Source: Deltaproteobacteria bacterium
GTDB taxonomy: Bacteria; Acidobacteriota; Thermoanaerobaculia; Multivoradales; JAHZIX01
DNA length: 64,000 nt
NCBI GenBank assembly: GCA_022601195.1
Contig: JAHZIX010000023.1
Span: forward strand, 62,001-126,000
Direction: 5' to 3'
Shown: piece after piece, positions 17,171 to 26,219 of the stretch
Layout: each line of letters starts with the position of its first letter
How positions within the stretch are numbered: position 1 is the stretch's first letter
The notes under the pieces: model-generated
What the model saw: only the letters and a program-made list of their open reading frames with translations
Told to the model about the DNA's origin: nothing
Databases searched by the model: none
Made by a program: the position numbers and the translations under genes

Positions 17171-18997
17171 ATGTGCGGAATTGTCGGCTATGTAGGCGAG
17201 CGGGACGTAGTTCCATTGCTGATAGATGGCCTCAAGCGCCTCGAGTATCGCGGCTATGATTCCGCGGGCGTCGTGGCTCTTGATGGGGGTGAGTTCCAGT
17301 CCGCCAAGGCTGCGGGCAAGTTAGAACACTTGATCAGGAAGCTGGAGAGTAGTCCGGTGGCTGGCACCTATGGGCTGGGGCATACCCGGTGGGCGACCCA
17401 TGGTGCGCCCATCGAGAGAAACGCTCACCCCATGTTCGACTCCCGGAATCGCCTGGCGGTCATTCACAACGGCATCATCGAGAACTTTCTGAGTCTCAAG
17501 AAGCGCCTCATCTCAGAGGGGTGGACTTTCAAATCCGACACAGACACCGAGGTCGTTGCGAATCTCATCTCCTCCCATCTCGAGGGAGATCTCTACCAGG
17601 CCGTAGCTCGTGCCGTGAAAGAGCTTGAGGGAATGTATGCCTTGGCGGTGGTCTCCGCCGAGAGCGAAGAACAGGAGATCGTTGCCGCTCGCCACGGCCC
17701 GCCCCTGGTTCTGGGTTTGGGGGAAGGAGAGAATTTCCTGGCCTCGGATCCAGCCGCGGTACTTACTTATACTCGAGATGTGGTGTTTCTGGAGAACGGC
17801 GATATCGCCCATCTAACCCCTCAGGGGCAGCGGATCTACGGCGCCGACGGCGTTCCCCTCGAAGCTGGTGAGAGGCCGGTGCAGCGACTCAATTGGGACC
17901 CCATTCAGTCGGAGAAGGGGGGCTACAAGCATTTCATGCTCAAGGAGATCCATGAGCAACCCCAAGCCCTTCAAGATACCTTTGCAGGGCGAGTCGATTT
18001 CGAGCTTCGGCAGGTAGATCTGGATATTCCCCTGGAAATCGTCACTGGCGTTCGGCGTCTTCATCTGGTCGCCTGCGGCACTTCCTGGCACGCAGCTTTG
18101 GTGGGCAAGTTCCTGATCGAGGAGCTCGCCAGGATTCCGGTCGAAGTGGACTACGGCTCTGAGTATCGGTATCGGGATCCCATCATCGATGAGAACGTTC
18201 TGGTGGTGGGAGTCTCTCAAAGCGGAGAGACCGCGGACACCTTGAGCGCCATGGAGGAGGGTCGGCGCCGAGGGGCGCGGCTGGTGTCCATTTGCAATGT
18301 CCTCGGCAGCCAAGCCACGCGCATCAGCGATGGGGTGATCTATACCCATGCGGGACCAGAGATCGGAGTCGCTTCCACCAAGGCGTTTACCACTCAGCTG
18401 GTGGCCTTCTACCTCTTGGCCCTCTATCTTCGCCAAGTACAAGGACGTGGGATCGAGCCTCAGTGGTTGGATAGTCTGGCTCATCTCCCCCAGGCCATCG
18501 ACGAGGCCTTGCATCTGGAAGGCAGCCTGAAGGACCTTGGCAGGCGCTACGCGCGAGCCAGAGATTTCCTCTATTTGGGTCGGGGCATCAATTACCCTAT
18601 CGCTCTGGAAGGAGCGCTGAAGCTCAAAGAGATCTCCTATATTCATGCGGAAGGCTACCCAGCTGGAGAGATGAAGCATGGGCCCATCGCTCTGATCGAC
18701 GAAGAGCTCCCGGTGGTGGCGTTGGCGACGGGGGATCGAGTGGTCTATGAGAAGGCCAAGAGCAATATGCAGGAGGTCAAGGCGAGAGGGGGCATCGTGA
18801 TCGCCGTGACCGACCGGGATCCGGAAGAGCTAGAGGGAATAGCCGACGAAGTGATCTCCGTTCCTCGAGTCGAGAATCTCCTCCAGCCCATCGTCAATGT
18901 CGTTCCGCTGCAGCTACTCGCTTATTTCATCGGTGTTCGTCGTGGAGCTGATGTCGATCAGCCACGGAATCTGGCGAAGAGCGTTACCGTCGAATAG
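17171..18997 (+). CDS. glmS: Glutamine-fructose-6-phosphate aminotransferase (isomerising)
   Basis: A protein of 608 residues, standard length. It makes glucosamine-6-phosphate, the first step to UDP-GlcNAc. The mature enzyme begins with the Cys nucleophile (CGIVGYVGERDVVPLLIDGL), followed by EYRGYDSAG. The two SIS domains include SCGTSWHAALVGKFLIEELA-like residues (ACGTSWHAA, ~300) and SQSGETADT, and the end is NLAKSVTVE. No glmS ribozyme can be present upstream, because only 5 bp separate it from glmU. Control may come from the YvcK protein of the same operon. Confidence 0.97.
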   Translation: MCGIVGYVGERDVVPLLIDGLKRLEYRGYDSAGVVALDGGEFQSAKAAGKLEHLIRKLESSPVAGTYGLGHTRWATHGAPIERNAHPMFDSRNRLAVIHNGIIENFLSLKKRLISEGWTFKSDTDTEVVANLISSHLEGDLYQAVARAVKELEGMYALAVVSAESEEQEIVAARHGPPLVLGLGEGENFLASDPAAVLTYTRDVVFLENGDIAHLTPQGQRIYGADGVPLEAGERPVQRLNWDPIQSEKGGYKHFMLKEIHEQPQALQDTFAGRVDFELRQVDLDIPLEIVTGVRRLHLVACGTSWHAALVGKFLIEELARIPVEVDYGSEYRYRDPIIDENVLVVGVSQSGETADTLSAMEEGRRRGARLVSICNVLGSQATRISDGVIYTHAGPEIGVASTKAFTTQLVAFYLLALYLRQVQGRGIEPQWLDSLAHLPQAIDEALHLEGSLKDLGRRYARARDFLYLGRGINYPIALEGALKLKEISYIHAEGYPAGEMKHGPIALIDEELPVVALATGDRVVYEKAKSNMQEVKARGGIVIAVTDRDPEELEGIADEVISVPRVENLLQPIVNVVPLQLLAYFIGVRRGADVDQPRNLAKSVTVE

Positions 18998-19397
18998 TCC
19001 AGCGCATGCCTTCGACTTATTCCGTTAGCCGGGGCTCGATCTTTCTCGGCTGGTACGGCTTCTGCAGTCAGAGTGTGTACCCAAGCCGCCTTCGTGGACT
19101 CCTTCTTTCTAGGCCAGTCATCGCAAGACCAGTTATCGGAAGGCCTGTTATCGGAAGGCCTGTCGTCGGGGGGCAGATTCACAGAGGCCCAGTCCGCAAA
19201 GACCCAGTCCACAACGACCGAGTCTACAGAGATCCCGTCTTTTGGAGCCAAGTCGTTCTTGGTGAAGATCTCCCAGGGGGCGATCTGTAGTGGGGGTGGC
19301 TTCACGGATACAGCTTCCGCTGGTAACGTCTCCTTCGCCCTAGCCCTAATAGGGGCCTCTCAACAACTCTCCAACTCGGAAACCAACGGAAGCTACG
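18998..19397. other. Intergenic region between glmS and pcrA
   Basis: 400 bases with no convincing gene. Its centre is a degenerate 15-bp tandem repeat (19111-19245) that leaves long open frames in several phases. No clear terminator hairpin with a T tract is seen after glmS, and no near-consensus promoter before pcrA. Confidence 0.5.
19111..19245. repeat. Degenerate 15-bp tandem repeat, about nine units
   Basis: Nine consecutive 15-bp units beginning at 19111. Examples: AGGCCAGTCATCGCA, AGACCAGTTATCGGA, AGGCCTGTTATCGGA, AGGCCTGTCGTCGGG and GACCCAGTCCACAAC; the last units drift further. Each frame therefore encodes five-residue repeats: RPVIG-like and QLSEG-like rightwards, and x-D/N-x-x-x pentads leftwards. 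Similar 15-bp arrays occur at 36847 and 41442 in this window. Confidence 0.8.
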
Positions 19398-21614
19398 ATG
19401 CCCAAGCCCACCTCAGATCTCGAGCTCGAACAGGCCTTGAACCCAGAACAGCTGGCTGCGGTGACTCATGGGGAGGGGCCTCAGCTGGTCCTCGCGGGAG
19501 CTGGGTCTGGCAAGACACGAGTCATCACTTATCGAGTCGCCTGGCTCATTGAGCAGTGCGGAGTTCCAGCGGACCAGATCGTCGCCGTTACCTTCACCAA
19601 CAAAGCGGCTCGAGAGATGCGGGATCGGGTGGAAAATCTGGTCGTCCGCCACCCCCTTCCCACCTTTCTAGGTACTTTTCATCGCTATTCTCTGCGTCTT
19701 TTGCGGCGCTACGGTGATCGGGTGGGGCTCCGCCGAGACTTCGTCATTCTGGATACCAAGGATCAGATGAGTCTCCTCAAGCAAGCCCTGGAACGGGAAG
19801 GGCTCTCCGACAAGGCCTTCCCGCCGCGGGCGGTGCTGGCAGCGATCAGCGGGGCAAAAAACCAGCTCTTGGACCCTCAAGCTTACGAGGCCCGAGCGGA
19901 GAACTTCTTTCAGCGACGAGTGGCCTCTCTCTATCGCCGGTATCAATTTTTGGTGGGTCAGGTCTCTGGAGTGGACTTCGACGACATGATCGTCAAAGCG
20001 GTGAACTTGGTCGAAGACGAGGAACTTGGCAAACGCCTGCGTTCTCGGCTCCGCTACCTCCTGGTGGATGAGTTTCAAGACACCAATCACGCTCAACTGC
20101 GGTTGGTGCGAGCTCTGTCTGGCGAGGGAGGCAATTTAACCGCAGTGGGCGACGAGGACCAGGGCATCTATCGTTGGCGAGGCGCGGACCTGGACAATAT
20201 CCTTGATTTCGAAGCGAGCTTCCCTGGCGCTGCAGTACGCAAGTTGGAGCAGAATTATCGTTCCACTCAGACCATTCTCGATGCTTCTGGAGCGCTGGTG
20301 GCTCACAACACCAGTCGGCGTGGCAAGAAGCTCTGGACCGAAAGTGGTGACGGAGAGCTCATCGAGCTGTATCGGGCCAGCGACGAACAGGATGAGGCGA
20401 AGTGGTTGGTCAATGCTTTGGTTGGGCTCCAGCCCGAGCATCGCCTTTCGGATATGGCGATTCTGCTGCGCACCAACGCTCAAACTCGAGTCTTAGAAGA
20501 TCGCCTCCTCCAAAAAGGTATCCCTTACGAACTGGTGGCGGGAACGCGGTTTTACGATCGAGCTGAGATCAAAGATCTAGTAGCCTATCTGCAGGTATTG
20601 CGTAATCCTTGGAATGACCTTGCTCTGGGGCGGATTCTCAATCAGCCCCCAAGAGGGATAGGGAAAGGGACCCGCAACCTATTGGAGCAGCTGGCACGGG
20701 ATCTCGGTCACCCGGTCTGGGATGTACTCGCCAAGGATGAGTTGGGGAATTTGCCCCAGCGAAGCGCCAAAGCCTTGCGGGCTTTTCGGGATTTGATCGT
20801 TTCCCTGCGTCGGTTGGCAGAGCAGGTACCCCTGCCGACCCTTTTGAAGCAACTATTGTCAGCGACTTCCTACACCGATCTATTTCGAGCCGATGATCCC
20901 GAAGGACAGGCTCGCCTAGAGAATATTCGCGAATTCGTTTCCGCCGCTCAGGAGTTCACCGAGGCCAACAGCTATCAAAGTGAAGAAACGGATTTGATGA
21001 GCGCCTTTCTCGACCAGATTGCCTTGGTCAGCGATGTCGACTCCTGGCGTGGCGGAAAAGGCATTTCCCTCATGACTTTGCACAGTGCCAAGGGGCTCGA
21101 ATTTCCAGTGGTAGCCGTCACCGGTTTGGAAGAGGGTCTGCTGCCTCATTTCAATGCTCAGAAGGGGCCCGATGAAATCGAGGAAGAGCGTCGCTTACTC
21201 TACGTGGGCATGACCCGGGCTCGGGAGCGCCTCTTTCTTACCTGTTGCCAGCGACGTCGGGTAGCCGGTACCTACCAAGATCAGAAGCAGTCCCCCTTCC
21301 TCGAAGAGATACCGGAGCAGTTCCTGAATGTCTCCTTGAGCTCTTCCCTCTTTGCCGATCGTAGGGCCTCCAACGTCCGTTCCTTTTTTGGCCAATCGAG
21401 CTCAAGCCGCCGGCGCCCTTCATCCTCTTTCCTGCCGCCGGAGAGTGATGGCACGGTGAAGAAAGGTTCTCAGGTACGGCATCCGACTCTGGGGACTGGA
21501 GTGGTGCTTCAGACCGACGGCGGAGGAGACTCCATGAAAATTACTGTGTTTTTCGAGCGAAGCGGCAAGAGAAGGCTGGTCGCGAAATTCGCCAATTTGG
21601 AAGTACTTTCGTGA
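19398..21614 (+). CDS. pcrA: ATP-dependent DNA helicase PcrA/UvrD family
   Basis: A protein of 738 residues, usual length. An SF1A 3'-5' helicase used in repair and in removing obstacles to replication. Seen in order: QLAAVTHGEGPQLVLAGAGSGKTRVI (Q motif and Walker A, ~20-45), TFTNKAAREM, VDEFQDTNHAQ (Walker B, ~220), VGDEDQGIYRWRGAD, EQNYRST, TLHSAKGLEFPVV (~555), and YVGMTRARERL. The C-terminal module (KGSQVRHPTLGTGVVLQ) is the Tudor-like domain that binds RNA polymerase in PcrA. Weak GGAAG ribosome site. It converges with the TauE-like gene, leaving 3 bp. Confidence 0.96.
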   Translation: MPKPTSDLELEQALNPEQLAAVTHGEGPQLVLAGAGSGKTRVITYRVAWLIEQCGVPADQIVAVTFTNKAAREMRDRVENLVVRHPLPTFLGTFHRYSLRLLRRYGDRVGLRRDFVILDTKDQMSLLKQALEREGLSDKAFPPRAVLAAISGAKNQLLDPQAYEARAENFFQRRVASLYRRYQFLVGQVSGVDFDDMIVKAVNLVEDEELGKRLRSRLRYLLVDEFQDTNHAQLRLVRALSGEGGNLTAVGDEDQGIYRWRGADLDNILDFEASFPGAAVRKLEQNYRSTQTILDASGALVAHNTSRRGKKLWTESGDGELIELYRASDEQDEAKWLVNALVGLQPEHRLSDMAILLRTNAQTRVLEDRLLQKGIPYELVAGTRFYDRAEIKDLVAYLQVLRNPWNDLALGRILNQPPRGIGKGTRNLLEQLARDLGHPVWDVLAKDELGNLPQRSAKALRAFRDLIVSLRRLAEQVPLPTLLKQLLSATSYTDLFRADDPEGQARLENIREFVSAAQEFTEANSYQSEETDLMSAFLDQIALVSDVDSWRGGKGISLMTLHSAKGLEFPVVAVTGLEEGLLPHFNAQKGPDEIEEERRLLYVGMTRARERLFLTCCQRRRVAGTYQDQKQSPFLEEIPEQFLNVSLSSSLFADRRASNVRSFFGQSSSSRRRPSSSFLPPESDGTVKKGSQVRHPTLGTGVVLQTDGGGDSMKITVFFERSGKRRLVAKFANLEVLS

Positions 21615-21617
21615 ACC

Positions 21618-22370
21618 TCAGGGAGTCAGCCACAACTTGGCGGCCAGGACCAGCACGACGATCAGAACGAAAGACTTGATCCAGCGATGGCCCATCAGCA
21701 CGGTCAGCCGCACTCCAAGCAGACCGCCGAGAAGATTTCCCGCTGCCAACGCAGATCCGTAGGCCCAGTCGATCTTGCCATTGATGGCGAAAACGGAAAG
21801 GGCGATGGGAGTGAAAATCAGCACGATCAGTACCTTTAGCGCATTGCCTCGCACCATATCGATACCGGCGAAGGGAACGACTGCCAAGACCACGAAGCCG
21901 ATACCGGCTTGAATGAAGCCACCGTGGAAGCCGACCAGCAGAAAGATGAGGCCCATCAGAACCTGGCGCTTCCCGGTCATCTTCACCTCACCCAAGGAGA
22001 GGTTCTTTAGCGGGTCCCAGATCATCCAGATGGCGACCAAAATCATGATCACCGCTAGAATTCGCCGAAAGGCGGAATCGCTCACTCCCACGGCCATCCA
22101 GCTTCCCGCTGCAGCTCCGACGATCGCTGGAAGGCCGGCCCATACCAGCCAGCGGTGGTCGATGAGGCCGTGGCGTTGGAAGCCCCATACGGCGCCGATA
22201 TTCTGCACTAGGATGGCGATACGGTTAGTGCCGTTGGCCACCGCGGTGGGAAGGCCGAGGAAGATCAGCAACGGCAAGGTCAGCATGGAGCCGCCTCCGG
22301 CGATGACATTCAGAATTCCAGCGACGATGCCGGAGGCGAATAATATGACGAGGGCCAGCGAATCGGTCAC
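21618..22370 (-). CDS. TauE/SafE (TSUP) family sulfite/organosulfonate permease-like protein
   Basis: A protein of 250 residues from GTG 22370, chosen because AGGAG lies about 8 nt upstream. An ATG at 22394 is an alternative. The membrane protein has about 7-8 helices and the two-fold GIVAGILNVIAGGGSMLTLPLLIFLGLP / GFHGGFIQAGIGFVVLAVVPFAG pattern that marks TSUP. The family exports or imports sulfite, sulfoacetate and similar small anions. No sulfur metabolism gene lies beside it, although a sulfite-oxidase-like domain is coded at 29286. Confidence 0.9.
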   Translation of the reverse strand: MTDSLALVILFASGIVAGILNVIAGGGSMLTLPLLIFLGLPTAVANGTNRIAILVQNIGAVWGFQRHGLIDHRWLVWAGLPAIVGAAAGSWMAVGVSDSAFRRILAVIMILVAIWMIWDPLKNLSLGEVKMTGKRQVLMGLIFLLVGFHGGFIQAGIGFVVLAVVPFAGIDMVRGNALKVLIVLIFTPIALSVFAINGKIDWAYGSALAAGNLLGGLLGVRLTVLMGHRWIKSFVLIVVLVLAAKLWLTP

Positions 22371-22614
22371 CGCAATCTCCTGCCGGAAAGCTCGCATAGG
22401 TGGTTCCGGCACCATCCTTGGTCTTCCTGCCGGCCGAACTCTATCCGATCCTTCACCGCGCTAGCGAAACGGTTCTTGCGCGAACTCCGTACTTCCCGGA
22501 ATCTCCTGGCAGATATCGTGCCTGCTGAAGAAGCCGGGGAGATGGAAGACCCAAGTTCGATCTCCTGCTCATGGGACTGACTAGAGACCATGGTAGAATG
22601 GACCCAATCTACCG

Positions 22615-22860
22615 ATGCCCACCACCAAACTGACCGTCGACTTAGACTCCGGATTGCATGCCAAAGCGCGAGAGGCTGCTGCAAGGCAGGAGAGATCCCT
22701 GGAGGATCTGGTCATCGCTCTGCTGACAGATTTGGTGAAAGAGGACCGCCGCCGCTGGGCTACTCGAGAACTCTACAAGCCCTATGTGGAGCGCCCCACT
22801 TTAGCCTTGGGAGGAATAGGCAGCCAGCCTCCACGAGATCGTGACGATTCCGAAGAATAG
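22615..22860 (+). CDS. Small ribbon-helix-helix-like protein
   Basis: A protein of 81 residues. Residues ~3-45 (TTKLTVDLDSGLHAKAREAAARQ, then RSLEDLVIALLTDLV) fit the strand-helix-helix pattern of Arc/MetJ or CopG-type DNA binders. The tail is basic then acidic. No toxin gene lies next to it, so it looks like a lone regulator rather than a toxin-antitoxin antitoxin. A TAGAAT -10-like hexamer at 22594-22599 leaves a leader of about 9 nt with no ribosome site, so the mRNA may be nearly leaderless. Confidence 0.65.
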   Translation: MPTTKLTVDLDSGLHAKAREAAARQERSLEDLVIALLTDLVKEDRRRWATRELYKPYVERPTLALGGIGSQPPRDRDDSEE

Positions 22861-22974
22861 CTATCTAGCCCTGCAGCAATTCTATTGCGGCAACCGCATT
22901 GCGGGCCAGGGCCCTCTCCTCTCTAACTAGCCATGTCTCGAGGCAATTTTGCAGATCGCCAAGAAGCCCATCTC

Positions 22975-24027
22975 ATGACTCAATCCAAGAGCGTTTACAT
23001 CGCCTACACGGGGGGCACCATCGGCATGAAGCGAACGGCCGATGGTTATGCTCCAGTTCCTGGTTACCTCGGGCAACTCATGGGGGAGATTCCGGAGTTT
23101 AGTAGCCCCCGGGTACCTCGCTATCACTTGGAGGAGTACCACCCACTGCTCGACTCGGCGAATATGGCGCCAGCCAATTGGCTCCGAATCGGTGAGGACA
23201 TCGAGAGGCACTATGATGACTTTGATGGTTTCGTGGTCCTTCATGGGACCGACACCATGGCCTACACCTCGTCGGCTCTGTCATTTCTGCTGGAGAACCT
23301 CTCCAAGCCGGTGATTCTCACCGGGGCCCAAATCCCTCTGGCTGAGATTCGCAACGATGCGAGAGACAACCTTCTGACCTCAATGATTCTGGCTGGAACG
23401 GAGCCCATTCCCGAGGTCTGCATCTACTTTGGGACGCGGTTGCTCAGGGGAAACCGAAGCCGCAAAGTCAACGCAGAGGGATTGGATGCCTTCGCATCCT
23501 TCAACTATCCCGCCCTGGGGACTGCCGGGGTCGATATCCGAATCGACTGGCGAGCGGTGCGGCCAGCTCCAGGGCCCGGTGAACGCTTCGCTGTTCATCC
23601 CATGGACAATCCTCATATTGGCGCTGTGCGCTTGTTTCCAGGTATCACTGCCGAAACCTTGCGAAATTTTCTGCGCCCTCCTCTCAAAGGGTTGGTTTTG
23701 GAAGCCTATGGTGCTGGCAACGGACCGGTAACCAATCAAGCTTTTTTGGAAGTCTTGGAGGAGGCGGACCGCCGCGGAGTCGTGATCGTCGACTGTACTC
23801 AATGTCTGGAGGGCCGGGTGCGCCTGGAGGCCTACGCGACAGGTCGGGGCCTGGCTCGAGCCGGTGTAGTTAGTGGTCATGATCTGACCGCTGAAGCGGC
23901 ATTGACCAAGCTCTATTATCTCTTTGGCACCGGCCTCGATTCCGCTCAGGTGAAAGAGCGGATGGAACAAGATCTGCGGGGCGAGCTGACACTCCAACTT
24001 TCGGACTCGGAATTTGCTCGTGTTTGA
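22975..24027 (+). CDS. ansA: Type I L-asparaginase
   Basis: A protein of 350 residues from ATG 22975. It hydrolyses asparagine to aspartate and ammonia in the cytoplasm. The first catalytic Thr is in YTGGTIGMKRT (~residues 10-20) and the second in VLHGTDTMAYTSSALSFLL (~90-108), with ILTGAQIPLAEIRNDARDNL after it. No signal peptide, so the low-affinity cytosolic type. ATG 22933 is in frame upstream but adds only a polar stretch. A CNNM-type membrane protein follows 54 bp downstream. Confidence 0.93.
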   Translation: MTQSKSVYIAYTGGTIGMKRTADGYAPVPGYLGQLMGEIPEFSSPRVPRYHLEEYHPLLDSANMAPANWLRIGEDIERHYDDFDGFVVLHGTDTMAYTSSALSFLLENLSKPVILTGAQIPLAEIRNDARDNLLTSMILAGTEPIPEVCIYFGTRLLRGNRSRKVNAEGLDAFASFNYPALGTAGVDIRIDWRAVRPAPGPGERFAVHPMDNPHIGAVRLFPGITAETLRNFLRPPLKGLVLEAYGAGNGPVTNQAFLEVLEEADRRGVVIVDCTQCLEGRVRLEAYATGRGLARAGVVSGHDLTAEAALTKLYYLFGTGLDSAQVKERMEQDLRGELTLQLSDSEFARV

Positions 24028-24081
24028 GCCGAGCCTGCTCGAGGGGAAGTGCGGTGACCTCGGAGCAGTCAAGGAGTATGA

Positions 24082-25152
24082 ATGGGACTGCTGATTCTCA
24101 TCGTTGCCTTTGCTTTGGGCACCTCTTTCTTTTGTTCTCTCCTCGAGGCGACGCTGTTTTCGGTACGCCTTTCTCGGCTTCTTCAGCAGGAAGCCGCAGG
24201 GGTCCGTGGTGCTTCCCGGTTGCTTGAGATCAAGCAACATCGCGTGGATGATGCCATTACCTCGATCCTGATTCTCAATACTTTTTCGAACACCTTGGGC
24301 GCTTCCCTGGCGGGTGCTCAAGCTCAGAGAGTTTTTCAAGAGACAGGCGTGGCTGTGTTTTCCGGCATCTTGGTACTCTTGATTTTGGTTGGCTCGGAGG
24401 TCATCCCCAAAACTCTGGGAGCTGTTTACGCCGACAAACTCTCCTCCTTCGTCGGCAAGGCTCTACATTTTCTTACCCGGGCAATGGCCCCCTTCTTGGT
24501 GATCTTTCGGGCCCTGACTCGTCTACTCGTGCGGGGCGACAGCGCGGCGACTTCTCGAAGCGACGTTGCCGCAGTGGTCGATCTTGCTGCTCAAGCGGGT
24601 GCTCTTTCCGGGGACGAGTCGATTCTCTTTTCCCACATGTTGGGGGCGACAACGATTCGAGTCGAGGACGTCATGACGCCCCGCACCGTCTCCGCGATGA
24701 TGCCGGCGGATGCAACCCTTTCCGAGTTACTGGCCAATCACGAAGCTCAAGCCTTTAGCCGGATTCCACTCTACCGGGAGAACCGTGACGATGTGATCGG
24801 TTATTTGCGCCAACAGGATCTCCTGTCTCTCCTGTTACAGAATCGAGATTTGGATCAGTCCCTGTCGGACTTCTTACGCCCCATAGATGTCATTCCGGAA
24901 ACGGCCACTGCCGCCTCCGCTCTGCGCCGCTTTCAGGGGCGCCGTGAGCATATTGCCGTCGTTTCGGACGAGCATGGGGGCATCGCGGGTCTGGTGACCT
25001 TGGAGGACATTACTGAAACTCTCCTCGGGATCGAGATCATCGATGAGTCCGACCGCCATGTCGATCTTCGTCATCTGGCGACCCGTCTCCGGGACGAGCG
25101 TTTGGCGAGACTGAAGGGGCGAATCGAGGCTCCCCCAAGAGAGGAAAATTGA
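24082..25152 (+). CDS. CNNM transmembrane domain protein with CBS pair (CorC/HlyC-like)
   Basis: A protein of 356 residues. The CNNM/DUF21 membrane domain covers ~1-150, with the conserved FFCSLLEATLFSVRLSRL and NTFSNTLGASLAGAQ segments and SEVIPKTLGAVYAD. Two CBS domains follow (~200-320), including DVMTPRTVSAMMPADATLSELL, FSRIPLYRENRDDVIGYLRQQDLL and HIAVVSDEHGGIAGLVTLEDITETLLG. The family is linked to magnesium or cobalt efflux. It lacks the usual C-terminal CorC/HlyC domain and ends with a short charged tail. Confidence 0.92.
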   Translation: MGLLILIVAFALGTSFFCSLLEATLFSVRLSRLLQQEAAGVRGASRLLEIKQHRVDDAITSILILNTFSNTLGASLAGAQAQRVFQETGVAVFSGILVLLILVGSEVIPKTLGAVYADKLSSFVGKALHFLTRAMAPFLVIFRALTRLLVRGDSAATSRSDVAAVVDLAAQAGALSGDESILFSHMLGATTIRVEDVMTPRTVSAMMPADATLSELLANHEAQAFSRIPLYRENRDDVIGYLRQQDLLSLLLQNRDLDQSLSDFLRPIDVIPETATAASALRRFQGRREHIAVVSDEHGGIAGLVTLEDITETLLGIEIIDESDRHVDLRHLATRLRDERLARLKGRIEAPPREEN

Positions 25153-25323
25153 GCCGCAGATTTCTTGACTCAGTGCCGGTTCTGGGAGGCTAGAGATCTC
25201 TCGGCTCCAAGGGGTGGCGGGGGTAGTCAGGTAGTTGGATTGTAGAATTCGTCTTGCGAGCAGGACTCCGGTTGCGGTCGGAGTCTAAAGATTCCAGGAC
25301 GGTCTTCGGGGGTTCACGACCAA

Positions 25324-26145
25324 GTGTTGGACACTCAGGATAGCTGGGAAAAACCGGCAACCGGCGGAAGCGAAGATCTGAAGCGATTGTTCGAGGCGAA
25401 CCTTGAGCTGATCGACCGGATCAGCGCCAAGATCTGTCGCAAGTATGGGTACTTCGGTCCCGACGCAGAGGACTTCACATCTCTGGTTCGAGTGAAGTTT
25501 CTCGACAATGATTTTGCCCGACTGCGGAAATTCGCTGGCCGCAGCAGTCTAAAGACATACATAACTACCGTCATAACGCGCTTGTTTTATGACGAACGCA
25601 CTAGAAGGTGGGGGAAGTTCCGGCCTTCGCAGGCAGCGAGAAAGGGCGGCGAGGTCGCTCTGCTCCTCGAGGTTCTTCTGTACCGAGATGGGCGGCCATT
25701 CAATGAAGCGGTGAGAGTTCTTCGGCAGCAATACCAAGTCGAGGAGACGGAAGCTCAATTGGCAGATCTGGCTGCCACATTCCCTCCGCGAGTTCCCCGG
25801 TTACGGGAAGGAGAGCAGCAACTGGAAGAGTTGCCTATCGATGGCGGGGTCGAGGATCGAGTTTTCGATCGTGACCAGGAGAAGGTTGCTAATCAGGTGA
25901 AAGCAGCTCTAGACCGGGGGATGGGTTTACTACCGAAGGAGGACCAGCTGATCTTGCGGATGCACTTCGAGAACGGTTTCACCGTCGCCAAGATCTCCCA
26001 GGTTTTGGGTCTCGAGCAACGCCCGCTGTATGCCCGGGTCAAACGCTGTCTCCGGCACCTTCGCCTCTGCCTCGAGAAAGAAGGTCTTGGTAGCGAAGAC
26101 GCCTTGGGTCTCGTGGGCTGGGACAGGGGGGAAGAAAATGAATGA
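25324..26145 (+). CDS. RNA polymerase sigma-70 family factor (ECF-like, extended)
   Basis: A protein of 273 residues starting GTG 25324 (TTG 25327 is also possible). Region 2 covers ~25-95 (LELIDRISAKICRKYGYFGPDAEDFTSLVRVKFL, then KTYITTVITRLFYDERTRRWG). A linker of about 90 residues precedes region 4 (~200-255: LPKEDQLILRMHFENGFTVAKISQVLGLEQRPLYARVKRCLRHLR). The long linker is unusual for an ECF factor. The next gene, 74 bp downstream, encodes a zinc-finger membrane protein that fits its anti-sigma factor. A TAGAAT hexamer at 25243-25248 may be part of the promoter. Confidence 0.85.
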   Translation: MLDTQDSWEKPATGGSEDLKRLFEANLELIDRISAKICRKYGYFGPDAEDFTSLVRVKFLDNDFARLRKFAGRSSLKTYITTVITRLFYDERTRRWGKFRPSQAARKGGEVALLLEVLLYRDGRPFNEAVRVLRQQYQVEETEAQLADLAATFPPRVPRLREGEQQLEELPIDGGVEDRVFDRDQEKVANQVKAALDRGMGLLPKEDQLILRMHFENGFTVAKISQVLGLEQRPLYARVKRCLRHLRLCLEKEGLGSEDALGLVGWDRGEENE

Positions 26146-26219
26146 GATCTTCGGCAAATGATATTTGAGTCCGTCTGTTTTTTTGAGATGAGGTTGAGCT
26201 GAGCCAAGGAGAAAAGGCT

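Noticed and set aside
17160..17175. glmS ribozyme
   Set aside because: Only 5 bp separate glmU and glmS, leaving no room.
17813..18679. 288-codon minus-strand frame opposite glmS
   Set aside because: Shadow of a well-supported enzyme gene.
23380..24339. 319-codon minus-strand frame opposite asparaginase
   Set aside because: Shadow; no recognisable domain or ribosome site.
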